Assembly (NCBI GenBank): GCA_947457015.1 | Contig: CANGTV010000001.1 | Location: 1 to 64,000 of the forward strand | DNA: 64,000 nt | Source of the DNA: Alphaproteobacteria bacterium | Lineage (GTDB): Bacteria > Pseudomonadota > Alphaproteobacteria > UBA9655 | Reading direction: 5' to 3' | Part shown: one piece after another, positions 63,422-64,000 of the stretch | Numbering within the stretch: position 1 is the stretch's first letter | How the letters are laid out: every line of letters begins with the position of its first letter | Position numbers and translations under genes: made by a program | Notes under the pieces: model-generated | What the model saw: only the letters and a program-made list of their open reading frames with translations | What the model was told of the DNA's origin: nothing | The model's database searches: none

Positions 63422-64000
63422 TTAAATGCCTATTTTTGAAAAGAAGACGGACAAAAGAGCATCCGCTAGGGTGACCAAAAATATTCCTTCAACAACTGAG
63501 CGTGTCGTACAAATTCCTACACTTTCTGCAGTGCCTTTAACGCGCATGCCTTCAAAGCAGCTTACAACTCCAATAATGGCTCCAAAAAGAGGAGCTTTTA
63601 TGATTCCAATCCAAAACCCACCAATTGTAACGGCTTCTGCGACGCGATAAATATAAAGCTCAGGGGAAACGTCTAAGGATAGAACCACCATAATTCCGCC
63701 TCCTAAAAGTCCCGCAAGGTCAGCTACAAAGGCTAAGCAAGGCATGACCAAGATAAGGGCCAAAATTCGAGGAATGATCAACACGTCCATAGGGCTCAGG
63801 CCTAAGGTGTTTAGGGCGTCAACCTCTTGATTGACCTTCATAATTCCAATTTGAGCTGTGATAGAGCTCCCCGTACGTCCGGCGACTAAAATGGCTGTAA
63901 TCAGAATTCCAACCTCCCTCACAACAGAAATGCTGACAAGGTTAATAGTATAAATTTCAGCGCCAAAGCGACGTAATTGTTCTTCCCCTTGATAAGCGAG
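63422..64000 (-). CDS. mlaE: Phospholipid ABC transporter permease MlaE (5' end outside window)
   Basis: The frame is open to the window edge, so at least 192 residues are seen and the N-terminus is missing. YQGEEQLRRFGAEIYTINLV and VAGRTGSSITAQIGIMKVNQEVDAL are the MlaE signature; several membrane helices follow. Inner-membrane permease of the Mla pathway. First gene of the mlaEFD operon seen here. Confidence 0.95.
   Translation of the reverse strand, partial: LAYQGEEQLRRFGAEIYTINLVSISVVREVGILITAILVAGRTGSSITAQIGIMKVNQEVDALNTLGLSPMDVLIIPRILALILVMPCLAFVADLAGLLGGGIMVVLSLDVSPELYIYRVAEAVTIGGFWIGIIKAPLFGAIIGVVSCFEGMRVKGTAESVGICTTRSVVEGIFLVTLADALLSVFFSKIGI

Overview
The window looks like part of the chromosome of an AT-leaning, host-associated alphaproteobacterium, most probably of the Holosporales / Caedibacter-Odyssella kind. 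The lineage call is inference. It rests on alphaproteobacterial gene orders (rpsT-dnaA-dnaN, rplU-rpmA-obgE, ctaA-dapF-mtaB-ftsY, YbjN-proC-TetR), an LdtR-type MarR regulator, many dispersed palindromic repeats of the type seen in obligate intracellular alphaproteobacteria, and a set of secreted serine-rich or cysteine-rich proteins with no recognisable relatives.

Layout. 1-2.7 kb: 3' part of a large serine-rich protein with an OTU-like protease signature and a HicA-like C-terminal module. 2.9-8.3 kb: LysR regulator (apparently frameshifted), rhodanese, aspC, ogt, ndk and an L,D-transpeptidase. 8.4-15.3 kb: rpsT, dnaA, dnaN, an AmpG-like transporter with a non-AUG start, a DUF155 protein, a host-attachment-family protein and trkA. 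15.5-20.4 kb: truB, rpsO, pnp and a nitronate monooxygenase-like enzyme. 20.3-21.6 kb: a local duplication carrying a broken and an intact copy of a cysteine-rich secreted peptide around an orphan secreted protein. 21.7-29.5 kb: exported superoxide dismutase, beta-CASP nuclease, TetR-proC-YbjN, tmk, dacC, rlpA. 29.8-37 kb: uup, a GNAT-NUDIX fusion, holB, metG, a sodium:solute symporter. 37-44.3 kb: a secreted coiled-coil-like protein, an RND efflux pair, tatD, a PhnP-like hydrolase, a 2OG-Fe(II) oxygenase. 44.4-59.7 kb: housekeeping genes (ftsY, mtaB, dapF, ctaA, rlmH, rsfS, rplU, rpmA, obgE) interleaved with accessory secreted proteins and most of the repeats. 60-64 kb: ldtR, nusB, an outer-membrane protein and the mlaEFD lipid-transport genes.

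The most interesting signal is a conserved block of about 65-75 bp, found at four separate places (45.2 kb minus, 52.7 kb minus, 55.4 kb plus, 58.7 kb plus). Each copy lies upstream of an accessory gene, and three of those genes encode serine-rich proteins. The block begins with an extended -10-like sequence and continues as conserved sequence that should be transcribed. In three of the four cases the start codon lies about 237-252 nt from the block start, so these genes seem to share a promoter and a long 5' leader. In the fourth case the spacing is only about 110 nt and the protein has no signal peptide, as if a deletion removed its N-terminus. This suggests a co-regulated set of exported proteins.

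Other unusual points are a palindromic repeat inserted in frame inside dapF, a MITE-like element just after obgE, a glutamate-receptor-like channel whose selectivity filter is not canonical, and an rlpA-dacC-tmk-holB-metG-tatD neighbourhood broken into three pieces. I saw no rRNA, tRNA, CRISPR array, transposase or prophage.
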